This document shows positions 1-11,434 of a DNA stretch of 64,000 bases, piece by piece; within the stretch, counting starts at the first letter, position 1; every line of letters begins with the position of its first letter. This DNA is from Stereum hirsutum FP-91666 SS1 (Eukaryota > Basidiomycota > Agaricomycetes > Russulales > Stereaceae). Below the pieces are notes generated by a model. That model did not search any database, was not told the DNA's origin, and saw only the letters and a program-made list of their open reading frames with translations. Made by a program: the position numbers and the translations under genes. Location: positions 1,560,702 to 1,624,701 of the forward strand of contig NW_006763140.1 of the NCBI RefSeq assembly GCF_000264905.1, read 5' to 3'.

Positions 1-1571
1 AACCTTATCCTGCTCCTCCGCGGTCTTCTTCTGTTCCGCCTCCAGTCGGAGCTGCTTTTGGGCCTCGCTCTCAATCCTCACGCTTGGGCTCCGTCTGCTC
101 TCCTTCTTGAAACCACCAGGTGACCCAGGAGGCTGCGGCACCACGACATTCGAGCCGTTGAACTGCGAACCCGACTTCCTCAAAGCCTCGAGATTGACTT
201 CTTGCCCGTTAGGATCCTTGAGGACAATCTTTTTAGACGGTACAAAAGCATTGGCGTTCGTGTTCAAGCGTTGGCTCGAGCTCGAGGAAGGCGTAGGAGG
301 CGGAGATGTGAGGTTTGAAGGAGGTAAATGCGGTGATGGGTGCGGGTGCTGATTGTGATGTGGCGGTGAGAGGACGGCGTGACTTTGGGTAGGCGTGCCG
401 GGGCCTTGTTGTAATGGAGGGGGAGGATTGCGGGGAGACATAGGCATGGTATTGGGAGGCATAGGTTGTCCATGCTGGTGATGCTGTTGTGGTGGGGGTT
501 GATGCTGAGGAGGTAAAGGCTGTGTGGCCCATGGCGGGGTAGGGTAATACCCCTCCTGTGGCATGTTTACATAGCCATACTAGAGCGAAAAGGGAATCAG
601 TCTCAAAAGGCAAGATATGAATAGGAAGTGCATACGTAATAACCGGGCCAGATTGGCTGGGGAGGCATTCCTGCAGGTTGACCTACATGAGGATGATGGG
701 GGGCAAGACGAGGGCTAGGCATCCCTCCAGACATGGCACCAGGACCTGCCGCGGGGCCACCTGGGCCTGGCGGTGTCCGCCCGCTTACACCCACACCGCC
801 ACTGGTACCGTTTAGAGTTTGTCGCGCGAACACGGGTGACCGAGGAGGACCGACATTGCCATTCTGAGGAGGTCTCATGTTTGAAGGAGTGAATGGTGGA
901 GGGAGGTTGTTATACTGCTGGCCAGGAGGTGGGCCTGACTGGTGCGGTTGTGGAGGGAGAGAAAGTGGTCGGGTGGATGGTGATGGGGACGCATCTGTAA
1001 CGGAAGGCGATGGCGACGGTGAAGACGCAGTCTGAAAGAGCTTTGCGATACTTTTCCTGTCGAGCTTCGGAGCAGCGTGAGATTGGGACACTGTTGATGG
1101 CGCCGACGCAGGGGTAGCGGATGTAGGAGTTGAAGATATCATCGATGCTGGCCGGTTGGTGACCACTGACTTGTTCGCTGACCCATTCTGGTCTGCGACG
1201 ATGGATCCGAAGGACTTGGGGTTCTCAGCCTTTACTGGGGGTGCTGATGCGGGAGATGATGAAATGGGAGCGTCCGCATCGTGTATGGAGCCGAAAGTGA
1301 CGGGGGAGCTTTGACTAGCGGCTGGTATGGTATTCCGAGGTATGGTGACCCCTTCCTTTATGGAGACCCCTTGACCGAGGGTGCTGGGCCGGCGAGAGTG
1401 TGAGGCATGGGGATTTGATGACGTCGTGGGCGAGTTGACAGTTGATGGGGCGGGGGATTGTGAGCGAGAGGAGGACGCTGTGGTATTTTGAGGAGGGCCC
1501 CGTGCCCAGGCTGACTTCGTTGGAAGCTGCAGAGGAATTTTCGGTGCAGATGCAGTTGAAGATTTGCTCAT
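1..1571 (-). CDS. Translation initiation factor eIF4G, N-terminal part (cut by window edge)
   Basis: Scaffold of the cap-binding complex eIF4F, which links eIF4E, eIF4A and poly(A)-binding protein in the cytoplasm. Two exons are visible: 1571-636 and 579-1, joined across a 56-bp intron (580-635, donor GTATGC, acceptor CTAG), giving 505 codons open at the left edge. The protein begins MSKSSTASAPKIPLQLPTKS and is Ser/Pro/Gln-rich and disordered. Near the edge it has a conserved-looking block VPSKKIVLKDPNGQEVNLEA, followed by a charged helix, as I recall from fungal eIF4G just before the eIF4E-binding and MIF4G regions, which lie outside this window. An acceptor-like TTTCACAG sits one base before the ATG, so a 5'-UTR intron is likely. 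Identity rests on overall pattern and the KKIVLKDPNG-type block, not on a catalytic domain. Moderately sure. Confidence 0.72.
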
Positions 1572-3186
1572 TCTGTGAAAGCAACAGTCAGCGAGCAGTT
1601 ATATGTAAAGCTGGAACAAAACAGTCAACTAGGGACTCGTCAGCACATTTCCGTAGCAGAATGTGCCACGGATATGCAGAGCATTGTGTGAGCAGCAACC
1701 AGACCGGGAAACACGCGTCTGTGTTCGCACCCAGCAAGCTCCGAGCAGGGGGCTGCCAAGGCCAATAAATGAATTCGACCATCGTACACATTGCACGCAT
1801 CTGAGGATGGGACGACTCAATAAAAATCCACAGGGATAGTGGTGTGGAGACCACCTCCAGAGGGACGACGTCGTCGAGATAAAATCGTGGATGAAACCGA
1901 ATTTCCGCACAACCCCCCTTGCCCTTGCAATCCGCCCCGCTTCGTAACAAAGACCTTACCGACGAGTCGAAAGACCACAGAAAAAAAGAGGAAGATATAG
2001 GGTAGGGATTAGACAAGAGAAGAAAAAACTCACGAACTAGAGAAAGTGTCTGGGTCTAGCGATCTGATTTTTCGTGGTCGTCGGAAGTGAAGCGATCTCG
2101 TGCGCGAGTGGGTCGGTCTCTGAGGAGAAATGACCTGCCAGCAGGCGTACTAAGTAGCTGCTGCGTCGACGGAGACGATGTGGAGAAGGAAAGAAGGGGG
2201 ATGAAGGACGGGACGTGCGGTGTCCGGTCCAGAGGGTCTGTCCTGGTATGAAGGACGATGACAGTCGGCGAGATCAATCGTACCCAACAAATCTCAAGAA
2301 ATCATCTTCCAAAATTCACTTTCCCCACGACTCCGGACACCCCCGTCGCGCCACACCAATCCCGCGCCACCCAGCTGCCACCCAGTCTTTTTGCTCTGTA
2401 GCTACAGCACCGTATTTCTTCGGTCAACTTACTACTACATGGCATCTCCAAAGTGTCTGTGGCGTATTGGCGAGAAATATGCTTTTTTATTAGAGAAAAA
2501 GAGCCCCGCAATATTGCCAGTCCGTGCTCAAGAGGCTGGCGACTCAGATAGGAAGGTCACGGTGTGGAGAAACTCCATCGGACCATCAGCGAACCTCTTG
2601 ACTCAGCTCCTGGAACCTTCAAGGCTTATTCGGCCAGCCAGACAAACAGATCCCATGCCAGCACAAATTTCTATGCAGTGAACGCCTCAAACGAATGTTT
2701 TCTTTGAAACTTGCTTCACCGCTCAAATATTCTGATCACGATACAAAAAAGCGCGTCTCAGCGCAAGTAGCCGCCACAGCTTTATTCGACTCATAGTATG
2801 TCGGAACCGCGCCCTTACCGTCGGACCCCGGACTCCTCAACCAAGGCAAGGTGGGTCGGCCTATCCAGTCACGATGGCGGGGAGCCCATACTGCCAGCGG
2901 CCGTTCTTTAGGTATCTCACCCTCGCATCGGACCACTCACTTCTTCTCATCTCGCTCTGCAACACTGTATTTTTCCTTGGGCTTTGACCTGAGTGAGAGG
3001 CGCCGGTGCAAGTTTTTTTGGGTGGCGAATTGCAAAGCACCGACGTCATGGAAGGCATGAGGCAAACGCACTTCCCTGACTGACGTTCTTAGATTGGGAC
3101 AGCCAACTCGGAACCTTCGCCACACATTCTGGACGAATTGTATCTACCTCCATCTGACCACAAGGAGCTAGACATCGACAGTTATC
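1572..3186. other. Shared upstream region between eIF4G and LCM1
   Basis: Divergent promoter/5'-UTR region of about 1.6 kb between two genes pointing away from each other. The part nearest eIF4G (about 1573-2050) is probably its 5'-UTR with an intron. I see no convincing coding region; the short open frames on both strands have no recognisable protein pattern. Confidence 0.5.
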
Positions 3187-4553
3187 ATGCTACCTACAGG
3201 TCCTCCAACTTTAGCTTTTCCTAGTCGTCGTGCACCCATGGACAAGGCAGAAGCCACAGATGCCGACGCCCCCGTCCGTGCCACAGACAACGATGCCGCT
3301 TTGGCTCGCCTCTCAGCTGTTCAAAAACACTATCTCGCTGATCCGTACATCTCGGCTCTCGTCCCCAGGGCACACTTCCAACAGCCTCGCCCGCCACTGA
3401 TCAACATCGGGACGTATCTCAGGGCACAGGGCATAGATGAGCTGGTGGAGAACTGGATGAAGACAGCTGGGGAGATGGAGGACACTGACGAGGAGAAGAA
3501 GGTGCAGATCGTCAGCTTGGGGGCTGGCAGCGATACGAGGTTCTGGAGGCTTGCGGTACGCGGCTCACTTATTCAGTATGGTATAAAATTCGATGATCTG
3601 ACGATGCGAGGCTAGGCTAGGCAGGACCGCATGCAGCTCAAGTAGCAAAATATGTCGAACTTGACCTCCCAGAGAACACGTCTAAAAAGGCGATGGCAGT
3701 GCGAAAGAACAACGCCATGAATTCGCTGCTAGGGCAAGACGTCAAAATTGGTGCTTTCTCTCTCTCGGTTGTAATTTTATTCAGATACTGATTGTCCTTG
3801 CGTAGAGGGTGGGGGCACAACGCTTCGCTCACAAGTCTATAATCTCCTCCCCATCGATCTTCGCCATCCACCTTCCACCACCCTCGCCACAGTCCTTCCG
3901 ACATTACTCTCTCCAACACTCCCAACTCTGCTTCTCTTCGAATGTGTGCTTGTATACCTTACTCCTGCCACCTCGGATGCCCTCCTCCGCTGGTTTGTCG
4001 ACTACTTCACCGCGCCGTCCAATGTGGAGCAGAGGACGGGGGTCCTTGGGGCCGTTGTTTATGAGATGTTTGGACTCGGAGATTCGTTCGGACGTGTCAT
4101 GTTGAACAACCTCAAGGTATCGTCTATTCATCACTAGTGGTACTAGTACGGTTTCTGATTCTGACATTTCGCAAAACAGGCCCGCAATGTTTTGCTTCCA
4201 GGAGCGGAGCCGTATCCCGATGTTGCATCGCTCCCGCAGCGCTTCCTACGACTGAATTTCACTTCTGCTCGAGCGTTAACGCTACGCCACATTCGGCATT
4301 CATACATATCTAAATCTGAGCTTGAGCGGTACGCAGTGCCTCTAGTTGTGCCCTACGGTATCGGTTTTGCTGACACGACTGTATGAGCAGACTTACCACC
4401 CTCGAAATGTTGGATGAGATAGAGGAGCTCGATCTTGTGTTGGAGCATTATGCCATTACTTGGGGTGTATATATCCCGCCAGGACATTCGGAACAGACGA
4501 AGACTGGATGGGTGGAATGGGGACTGAAACAGAAGGTGAGGTCGCGAGCATGA
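3187..4553 (+). CDS. PPM1: Leucine carboxyl methyltransferase 1 (PP2A C-terminal Leu methylation)
   Basis: Transfers a methyl group from S-adenosylmethionine to the C-terminal leucine of the PP2A catalytic subunit, controlling holoenzyme assembly in the cytosol/nucleus. Five exons: 3187-3555, 3621-3750, 3806-4116, 4180-4328, 4391-4553, with phases that close to 373 aa, normal for the family. The SAM-binding motif SLGAGSDTRFW is at residues 110-120. Family blocks follow: RPPLINIGTY, VVYEMFGLGDSFG, LPGAEPYPD and EELDLVLEHYAITWGV. The start is the first ATG; a second in-frame ATG at codon 18 (MDKAEATDAD) is possible, and family conservation only starts after it. The extreme C-terminus (last about 10 aa) is less certain because GTGAGG in the last exon could act as a donor. 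Confidence 0.9.
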
Positions 4554-5092
4554 TGGATGAACTGCATGTTTAGGGAAGGTCGCCAAATAATACTGCATCT
4601 GCAATCGGTGTGTCAACTCATGCATCTACGTACCGCTCAAGAAGACTTGTGCAATCCCGGCCTCTACGTTCTCTGCAAGCCCAGAGCAACACTCACGGCA
4701 CTTTCTTCCAAAGAAAACACGCTCCTCCTCCTACAGCCTCTTTTTATGGACTGAATCTTTGAATGTTTTACCTCACCGCTCCGAGAGTTGTGCCATCCCG
4801 AGACTTGGTTAGTTTCAAAGCGGAAACCAGGATGCTTTGAGTGGCTCGCGCCGTGTGCCTGATCTTCATTGCGAGGAAAGTGCCGAGTGGAATGATGACA
4901 TCTTTTCCGCTCACGTGGCGAAAGGCTCGTAAAATGTGAGATAATATGCGCCTTGCATGGTAGATGTTGTACACAGCCTGCACCTTCTGTTGTCCACATA
5001 CTCACTCTTGACCCCCGGCCTACTGCTACACTCCCATCCTGTGATTACGACCTACACAGTCGCCGGTCTTTAAGACCAAGTGCGCGGCCCGA
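4554..5092. other. Intergenic: LCM1 3' flank and TRK promoter
   Basis: Between two genes on the same strand. No ORF with protein-like content and no obvious RNA gene seen. Confidence 0.4.
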
Positions 5093-8000
5093 TGTTCACT
5101 GTCCCCTTCAAAAACCATTTGAATTTCTTCCGCATTCATCTTGTTTACTTGTGCGCGTCATCCATCCATTCATGGGACCACTCCAGACGGTTGACCACCT
5201 TCACACATTAACAGCACTTTCTCCCCACTGATCTTCTCCGCGATATTCTATGCGAGCAATGGAGAGTACCACATCAGCTACATCGACGCACTCTTCAACA
5301 GCGTCAGCGCCATGACCGTCTGTGGGCTTGCGACGGTGGACCTCTCTAGCTTGACGGGATGGCAGCAGACCATTCTCTTCGTTCAGATGTGTTTGGGGAA
5401 TCCGGTGAGCTGCCTCACTATATACTTCTGTGCTGGGAATAGGCGTTTGATCGGCGACGAAAAAAATACAAGGTTATCATCTCGTGGGTCGTGGTATACG
5501 TTCGAAGGTCAGATCGTGGTGCGCTCCCGTACTCGCCCATGCTCACAATTCGCCGACATTAGACGCATGTTCAAAGAACAGTGCGAAGATATCGTGCGGA
5601 ACGCGGCTCGCCGTGTCGCTGTCGAAGAGCCTGGTCAACTCGTCGAAGTCCCGACGTCCTTCCGAACTCGTATATTGGACTTCTTGCTTCGTCGTCGGAG
5701 CGTCAGTACGATCGCAGAGAACGAAAGTGGAAACATTACTCCGACAACGGCTAGCATGAAAGGAAGCAGGTCCAGAGGTGGAGAGACCCCTCGCCTTCGT
5801 CCGGACATGATTCGGAGAATCGATGATGCACCCAAGTTGGTAAACCCGAGTGGATGGATTAGCGAAGGACGCACGGATCCTCTCAAAGTCATACCTGTTG
5901 AGCCAGAGCCAGAGCAGAATGAGACAACTCGGCACTTATCGTTCGCAGGTAATGGGGATCCAGTGGTGTCTAGTGAGACGTCGTCGCAACCTTCATCTGA
6001 CAGTGCTGAGCGGTAAGTCTTCAGGACAGGTCCGTACCCTATATAAGGCAGCTAAAATCCCTCGTAGCGCCAGCCGTCGCATGTCTGCTTCCTCAGCCAG
6101 GGATAGGCGTCGGTCTCTATCGCAAGGTGAGCCGCTTTGATGATGATCGTATTGATCTTACCTGAAAGGTCGTTGGCCCAGACGAGAACGACGGATCCCA
6201 CCGGATTGACGATCAGAACCCTACCAGCGTATCTACGACCATTGCTCGCTCAGGGATCATGCCTCGTACACAAACCGTCGAGTTCGCTCCCACTCCTCGA
6301 CGGCACCGGACGACAGCCATCGAGGACAATCACGAAAACCTCACTCGCCGGCCTACCATCGATACAATTGCGTCTGAAAGCCAAGGTGACCAACGTATGA
6401 TCGCACTTTTTGTTTTCTTCTCTCCGAATGCTGCCTCATGCACGTTCGTCAGGCTCTCAAAGAGGCACCGTACGGCGATATCCCACGCTCGATCGCACTG
6501 GGACCATGCACACATCCGCGAGTGTCCGTGCCAAACAAACCGGCTTTGGTGGTTTTCCTTGGCCACACGAAATAATCTCAAGCCTCCTAAAACATTTCTT
6601 TCCTGACGCCAATCGTCGCCTTAACCGCACACTTACCATGCCTCGGACAATGACTGTAACATCGCAGCGTCAACCCGGTGTGACGGCTAGAGTCGTGCCG
6701 TACATCTCCTTCGATGCTGTCGTCGGGCGCAACTCTGTGTTCCATTCACTCACGAATGAACAATTGGAGGAGCTCGGTGGCGTCGAGTATCGCGCCTTGA
6801 CCGCTTTGTTATGGATCGTCGCCGGCGTGAGTTTCTTTTTCCTGGCTTCTTTGTCGAAGGGGAGCAGTCGATGAAACTGGGTTTTCAACAGTATCACATA
6901 TTAGTCCAGACCCTGGCGTTGACAATCATAGGTCCCTACATGACTCTACACAAATGGCGGGAAGCTTTGTCTCCCCCAGATCAGCATAGATTTGTCCCAC
7001 CTGGATGGTAAAAACTCTTTTCCTACGACTTGTTATCATCTCATCTTCATGATTTCGATTGGTGGTTAGGTTCTCCGCCTTCCAAGTCGTCTCAGCCTAC
7101 ACAAACACAGGCATGTCATTATGCGACAAATCGATGATACCTTTTCAGAAAGCCTATCCCATGATCGTTGTTCTTGTTATCCTTATTCTTGCCGGTAACA
7201 CGGCTTTTGTAAGTTTTTCACAATAATCTATTTTGGTCTCTTTGCTGACTTCACTTATAGCCCATATTGTCCGTATTCAACCTCTAATCCCTTTTGAATC
7301 TACTCAACGTACTGACAACTTTTCTTGATCGACAGCTTACGGTTCACGATGTATGTTGCTCTCATGTCACTTTACTGAGCTTTTATATTGACAACGTACT
7401 TCTCGGCATAGCTGGTCTTTGACCAAAATATTCCCATCTCGTTCGCAATCAAGCGAGACTCTGCATTTCTTGTTAGACCACCCACGCCGCTGTTTCATAT
7501 ACCTTTTCCCGTCCCACCAAACATGGTTTCTTCTTACAGTACTACTATTTTTAAAGTTCGTCTCCCCGTTCCGTCCGTTTCACGTATCGCGAAAGATAGA
7601 TACTGATCAGTCAATTTGGGACTCCAATTGGGTTTCTATAGTGCGACCGATTGGTTTTTCTTTCTTGTCCTCGACATTGGCAACCAAGCCATCGACACTA
7701 TACCCCTCGGTGTCCGCTTCATAGACGGGTTGTTACAGGCTACAGCCGTACGCGCCGCTGGATTCGGGACGGTCACTTTGTCCGCGCTTGCGCCTGCCGT
7801 CAAGTACGTCCCTCCCCTTTCTGTGTTCTTCAGAGTTGGAGTGTGTCGTTGATATTGTATCTGGAACAGGGTCTTGTATGTCATCATGATGTATATCAGC
7901 GTTTGTGGGTCGTTTCGTTCTATCATATTGCGAGATCATAATTAAACCAGTGGTTGTCGCATGACGAACAGACCCTATCGCTATGAGGTACGCAATACCG

Positions 8001-8372
8001 TTCCCTGTAGTATCCCTGCATACATTGACAGCCATATTTTTCCGTCTATTTATGATAGTGTCCGTTCGACAAACGTGTACGAGGAAAAGTCGCTGGGTAT
8101 CTACCACGAGGAATCGGACGATGAAGACGAGGAGGACGAGGAGGCTGAGTTTGCACGTATCGCCGCGCAGGGAAGTAGGATGACGGTGTGGAGTCGTTAT
8201 TTGACTATGCATGCGAGGAAGCAGTTGGCCTTCGGTATGTCATTCCTTACAAGCAAGTTTTACGACGCTGTGCCCTTCTGAATTCGCCGTTTCATGGTTT
8301 GGATTTGGTCCTCAACTCTATGTAGACATGTGGTGGCTAGGACTAGGGTTGTTCTTGGTCTGCATCATCGAG
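5093..8372 (+). CDS. TRK1: TRK-family potassium transporter, first 743 codons (gene broken by inversion)
   Basis: High-affinity K+ uptake system of the plasma membrane. Seventeen exons join in phase: 5093-5151, 5215-5404, 5473-5507, 5563-6012, 6068-6126, 6182-6385, 6453-6826, 6892-7007, 7070-7208, 7261-7268, 7336-7350, 7412-7555, 7642-7803, 7870-7904, 7972-7987, 8059-8234, 8326-8372. Three of the four pore loops are present: CGLATVD (about residue 56), NTGMS and GFGTVTL, with typical blocks LRFTIWSLTK, HFLLDHPRRCFIYLFPSHQT and VRSTNVYEEKSLGIY. A long charged cytosolic loop lies in the middle, as in fungal TRK. The frame stops being TRK-like after CIIE at 8372, followed by a good donor (GTGGGT). 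The expected next exons, with the fourth pore loop, are at 9486-8775 on the other strand. Without them the protein should not form a complete pore. Read straight through, the frame ends six codons later. Confidence 0.9.
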
Positions 8373-8774
8373 GTGGGTCTTCAACTTTGACTTAGAGGAA
8401 AACATGAGTGGACGGAAATCGGCTGACTTGTGGTACTTGGGGCTGCCATGACATCGGAAATATTTACAGCAGCCGTGGGAACGGAATGCTTCCTGCGCCA
8501 CTTGTGCCACTCAAGCCCTTCAAGTTCCATCTGAGTCTTGATTTTCTGTGATGTGTATAGTAAGGTGTGGTATATTTCTATTGAACCATTCTTAGTGGCA
8601 GAGGTTCGTACGCCACCCCGGGCGAAACCAAAACACAGCGCATACGGCCAAGATTATAGTCCAGCGTGAAGCAAAACACTCAAAAAGTCAGACACAAACA
8701 AGCCATGCAACGAAACCATCTATAGATCGTAACCATACGTGTAGAGAGTGAAAGAGTGTTCTAGAGCGTGAACA
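8373..8774. other. Left junction of the TRK inversion (intron remnant, then inverted 3' flank)
   Basis: Starts with the donor half of the TRK intron. Somewhere within about 8380-8450 it must change to sequence that originally lay downstream of TRK, now inverted. A possible new acceptor ATTTACAG at 8462-8469 would give an in-frame replacement last exon 8470-8541 encoding 23 residues (QPWERNASCATCATQ...) then TGA. This tail has no TRK similarity. I see no repeat shared with the right junction (9487-9550). Confidence 0.45.
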
Positions 8775-9486
8775 TCATGACTTCTTCTCACGAACAACAA
8801 TGTCCTCAGCCGCGCCCCCGCCGTTCCCCGCACCACCCACAATCCCACCTAGTCTATCACCAAGTGTACTGAGCCTCGATGACGACCTCCTCTTCCTCCG
8901 CTCGTTCGGAACCCCTGGCATGCCATCCTTCTCTCCACCAGGGCCACCAGCGGGAGGTGATACACCATCAGCGCCTCCATTATGCATGATCCCACCGCTT
9001 AGCCCCATCCCCGGCATCATTGAACTCGTAACGCTCGGTCTCCTTCTCGACATCGGGCTCGTACTCCTATCCTGTCCTTGTCCTCTGCCCGTCCCAGGAG
9101 CCATGTCCTCATCAGAATTTCTGAACTCGAAAGGAAGGACAACGGCGCGGTCAATGGCAACGGGCAAACCACGGTGTCGGCCTCGAAGCATGACGAGGCA
9201 GACAATAAGTTTCGAGAGGGGACTGAAAGCGCCAGACAAAGAGTAGTTGCCCTGATAGTGGTTGAACATTTAGCGAAATTGTGGACGAGAAGGGGTCTGG
9301 GAGCGAGACAAGAACGCTCACATTCGCCACGCCTAGACTCAGGCCAACGGTACCATACGCGGAGACGAGCTCGAACACTAATCAAGGCGCATGAACAAAG
9401 TGATGGGTGATCATAGTCGAGAGTTACGCACCGACGTTGAAGATATTGAACCAATCCTGGTTGGCCTCGTCGTTTAGTTGACTCCT
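8775..9486 (-). CDS. TRK1: TRK potassium transporter, last three exons, inverted relative to the rest
   Basis: Three minus-strand exons, 9486-9432, 9377-9322 and 9251-8775, encode 195 residues and a stop. They begin at an acceptor (GTTCTAG) with RSQLNDEANQDWFNIFNV and continue with the fourth TRK pore loop, SAYGTVGLSLG, then SGAFSPLSKLIVCLVMLRG and GLPVAIDRAVVLPFEF, which is the standard C-terminus of fungal TRK proteins. The phase (0) matches the donor after CIIE at 8372 on the + strand, so the two pieces make one 938-aa transporter of normal fungal size. There is no start codon or promoter-like 5' half upstream on the minus strand; only the start of the next + strand gene lies there. On its own this piece cannot be a gene. 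It is either an inversion product or an assembly error. Confidence 0.9.
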
Positions 9487-9691
9487 CTAGAACATTTCTT
9501 CATTCTCCGTTTCTCAAACCACCACACGCTCGACCACCGGCGAGGCTACACTTCTACTACCTTCCTTCCACTCTCTGCTTGGATACCCCACTTGGTGCGA
9601 CATCCATACGTCGGCTCTTTCAGCGGTCTCGTTACATTCCATTCCAGTGCGAACCTCCGCTTGCTTGACTTGAACACATCCCGCCCATCAT

Positions 9692-11434
9692 ATGTCTACC
9701 GCCGTACACAACACGCCCGTGTCATCACATCCTTATACACCCTCCAGATATGGCCTGCACGCGAGATCGAACTCGCACGACGACTCTCCGCCTCCTTCAC
9801 CCCGAGCTCGACGAAATACTTGCGAACTGACAGAGCAAGGCTCTACGTCCAGGATGCACATAGACGACACGCCGCACGCCGGACCCTCCTCCCCAAAGTC
9901 CCATTCACGTCGATATAAATCGGATCAAAGACCTACACGGTCGGCGGCCTATATCTCGATCCAGGAGTACTGCACTCGTATACGAACCTCAGCCGCATTC
10001 AATACCAGCTTCTCGGATTCGGACAAAGACACCCTCCCACTTCCTACCGTCTCTCCTTCCAGCTCTCGATCGGACATATCATCTGTTCTGTCCAGGATGT
10101 TGTCCCCTTCGACACCGGCGTCGCGATGGTCGTCGCTTCTCTCTCCATCCCTCCGGCAAGCTATTGCGCGCTGCTCCGACTCGCAGTCATTTTGGCTGAG
10201 TCTATATTTTGTACTCAACCTCTCCCTCACGCTGTACAACAAATACGTACTGGTCTCCTTCCCATACCCTTATACCCTTACGACCGTTCATGCTCTCTGT
10301 GGCTCGCTTGGAGGAGGCCTACTTCTACGCAATGGGGCGTTTCAACCCAAGCGGCTGCGCGAAGGCGACTACCTCGTCCTCGTGGCGTTTAGCGTGCTCT
10401 ACTCGATAAATATCGCCATCAGCAATGTCTCGTTACGACTTGTTACTGTGCCCGTATGTTCTACCACTTTCGTTCTTAAAGTGATATCCTTTAACTCTGT
10501 CACAGATGCATCAAGTCATTCGCGCAGCTGCCCCGATTTTTACGGCCATGTTGTCCTGGTACCTCTTCAATAGCCGTTTCAGCGGACACAAGCTGCTATC
10601 TCTAGTCCCTGTCGTACTAGGCGTCGGCCTTGCCACATACGGTGACTACTACTGCTCATTCTGGGGCTTCATCCTTACCTTGCTCGGCACCCTCCTCGCC
10701 GCGCTGAAAACCATCGCCACCAATGTCCTGCAATCTTCACCCTCCGCAGACTCGAGCGCTACGTCTACGTCCCATAAGCGGAGTTTCTCGCGTGCAGGTT
10801 TCCGCCTCCCGCCTCCCTTTCCTCGCCATCGCCTCTCAATCCCTACTCCCACGATCCCGACGGTGCTCTCGAATTGGACAGCGAAAGGCGGGTTCAGGTT
10901 GGGTCTCCACCCGCTGGACCTATTGACGCGGATATCACCACTTGCGCTTGTGCAGTGTGCATTCTATGCGCATGCCTCTGGCGAGTTGGATGCCCTGCAA
11001 GGAGGAGCCGTGGTTGGACAGGGAAAGGTGATAGGATTAGGAGTCGTTGTAATGTTGCTGGTGAATGGCGGAATAGCATTCGCCTTAAATGTGGTCAGTT
11101 TTGAGGCGAACCGTAGGGCGGGTGCATTGAGCATGGGTGTGGCTGGTGCGTTCTCTCCCTTGTCCTACCTACCTCTTCTTGCCTTTGTCACCCTTTCTAT
11201 TTCGTCATATCACGGGATACAGTTCCTTGAAAGCTGACATCTTTGAATCTTTTGATTGCAGGCAACGTCAAGCAGGTTCTCACGATTCTTTGTGCTGTCT
11301 CGCTCTTCAATCTGACTATCACGCCCGCAAACGCACTCGGTATCGCGCTTACATTGCTCGGAGGCGCATGGTATGCACTGGTGCAGTATCGCGAGAAGCA
11401 AGCTTCAGCTCTGCGGATCGCACGATCTTCTTGA
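9692..11434 (+). CDS. Triose-phosphate/nucleotide-sugar transporter family (TPT/EamA) membrane protein
   Basis: Solute antiporter of the drug/metabolite superfamily, probably in Golgi or ER membrane; substrate cannot be read from sequence. Three exons, 9692-10453, 10506-11145, 11262-11434, give 524 aa. The first 160 residues are a Ser/Pro-rich cytosolic tail. The TPT core starts at SFWLSLYFVLNLSLTLYNKY, the hallmark of the family, followed by about ten hydrophobic segments, including ATYGDYYCSFWGFILTLLGT and the C-terminal TPANALGIALTLLGGAWYA. A hydrophilic, Ser-rich insert lies between two membrane segments in the second exon (around 10740-10890). Probably related to other fungal DUF250/TPT proteins; GDP-mannose or UDP-sugar transport is a guess. 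Confidence 0.85.

Noticed and set aside
5405..5442. 38-bp intron in TRK, giving GNPAFDRRRKKYKV
   Set aside because: A 68-bp intron (5405-5472) gives GNPVIISWVVVYVRR, which fits TRK better and is a normal length.
5543..5935. Minus-strand ORFs within the TRK cytosolic loop
   Set aside because: The + strand has family-consistent exons here; the reverse frames have no protein pattern.
8800..9246. + strand ORF of 148 codons over the inverted TRK tail
   Set aside because: Antisense shadow of the real TRK C-terminal exon; Pro/Ser-rich only because the other strand is Gly-rich.
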